51,292 nt of DNA from Bacillota bacterium (lineage in GTDB: Bacteria > Bacillota > Clostridia > Acetivibrionales > DTU013), in the NCBI GenBank assembly GCA_023435305.1, contig JAEYRV010000061.1, positions 1-51,292 of the forward strand, read 5' to 3'. Both the position numbers and the translations under genes were made by a program. Under the pieces are notes generated by a model. The model was not told the origin of the DNA and did no database searches. It worked only from the letters and a program-made list of their open reading frames with translations. This document shows positions 51,027 through 51,292 of the stretch, piece by piece; position 1 is the stretch's first letter; every line of letters begins with the position of its first letter.

Positions 51027-51223
51027 AACATACCTCCGATATCTATATCTGTAATAATATATTCTTCATGATCTTCGCAATACTACGACTCACTGCGAAA
51101 TTTAATACCACAAAATATATCCTAGAGGAAAACCATCAGCAAGTCAACGCCACGGACAAATCAACGCACGGCCTACGCATGAAAACTATTTCCAACCAGC
51201 AATCCTTTAAGAGATTTTTAAAA

Positions 51224-51240
51224 TATACCGTTGCGGTATA
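51224..51240. promoter_or_regulatory. Perfect palindrome, candidate operator
   Basis: TATACCG-TTG-CGGTATA is a perfect 7-3-7 palindrome in the intergenic region upstream of the XRE/S24 gene. It probably belongs to the control region of a gene beyond the right edge, or of this regulator itself. Confidence 0.5.
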
Positions 51241-51292
51241 CAAAATGAGAAGTGAGTATTTTGCGAGCTCCCCGAATTTACTAAGATATGCA

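Overview
The window looks like chromosome of an anaerobic, endospore-forming member of the Clostridia (Bacillota). The evidence is a full-length pyruvate:ferredoxin oxidoreductase, a sporulation transglutaminase (Tgl), a SpoVB-type flippase, a small clostridial spore-surface protein, a DacF-type D,D-carboxypeptidase and purine-rich Shine-Dalgarno sites at nearly every gene. I see no phage module, plasmid functions, cas genes, tRNA or rRNA. The species cannot be named from this sequence.

Layout, left to right. 0.1-4.7 kb (+): ribosomal protein L25/Ctc, a serine beta-lactamase-family hydrolase and a three-gene ABC-2 exporter. 4.8-8.5 kb (-): radical SAM/SPASM protein, PlsC-type acyltransferase and a C45 (acyltransferase-like) hydrolase, behind a clear sigma-A promoter. 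8.4-9.6 kb: a gene-free island packed with repeats. 9.6-10.8 kb (-): a CheY-like regulator followed by a CheX-type phosphatase carrying MshEN-like repeats. 11.0-15.5 kb (+): two unrecognised proteins, Tgl and a SpoVB-like flippase. 15.4-22.5 kb (-): a three-gene signalling cassette, namely a receiver-GGDEF-EAL protein with degenerate EAL residues and two paralogous soluble histidine kinases with LacI/periplasmic-binding-like sensor domains. 22.8-27.8 kb: PFOR, a 54-residue spore surface protein and an M24 peptidase. 27.9-28.6 kb: a second repeat island. 28.6-38.7 kb: a cell-envelope region (M15/PG-binding protein, MurE-like ligase, CapA-VanX fusion, DacF, MurJ/SpoVB-like flippase, FemAB-like transferase, ATP-grasp ligase). 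38.9-51.0 kb: GH1 glycosidase, ABC-F protein with an attenuator-like leader, AlkZ-related protein, alpha/alpha-toroid protein, a frameshifted WYL regulator, an Lrp-type regulator with a 66-residue partner, an LtaS-like enzyme, a cyclase-family hydrolase and an XRE/S24 regulator.

The most unusual content is non-coding. Two distant loci (9.10-9.39 kb and 28.02-28.24 kb) carry the same undescribed-looking element. Each has a single inverted core sharing an 18-bp identity, then exactly 90 bp of interior, then an array of cores at an exact 41-bp period. Conserved blocks sit at identical offsets in the two interiors. A second family of palindromic elements occurs at 8.91-9.04 kb and 42.78-42.94 kb. 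Several other tandem arrays (9, 13, 26 and 39 bp) lie between genes, at gene 3' ends, or inside one gene.

Functionally, the best candidates for an unfamiliar system are the soluble-sensor kinase/diguanylate cyclase cassette, the CheY/CheX-MshEN pair and the envelope cluster with an atypical MurE.
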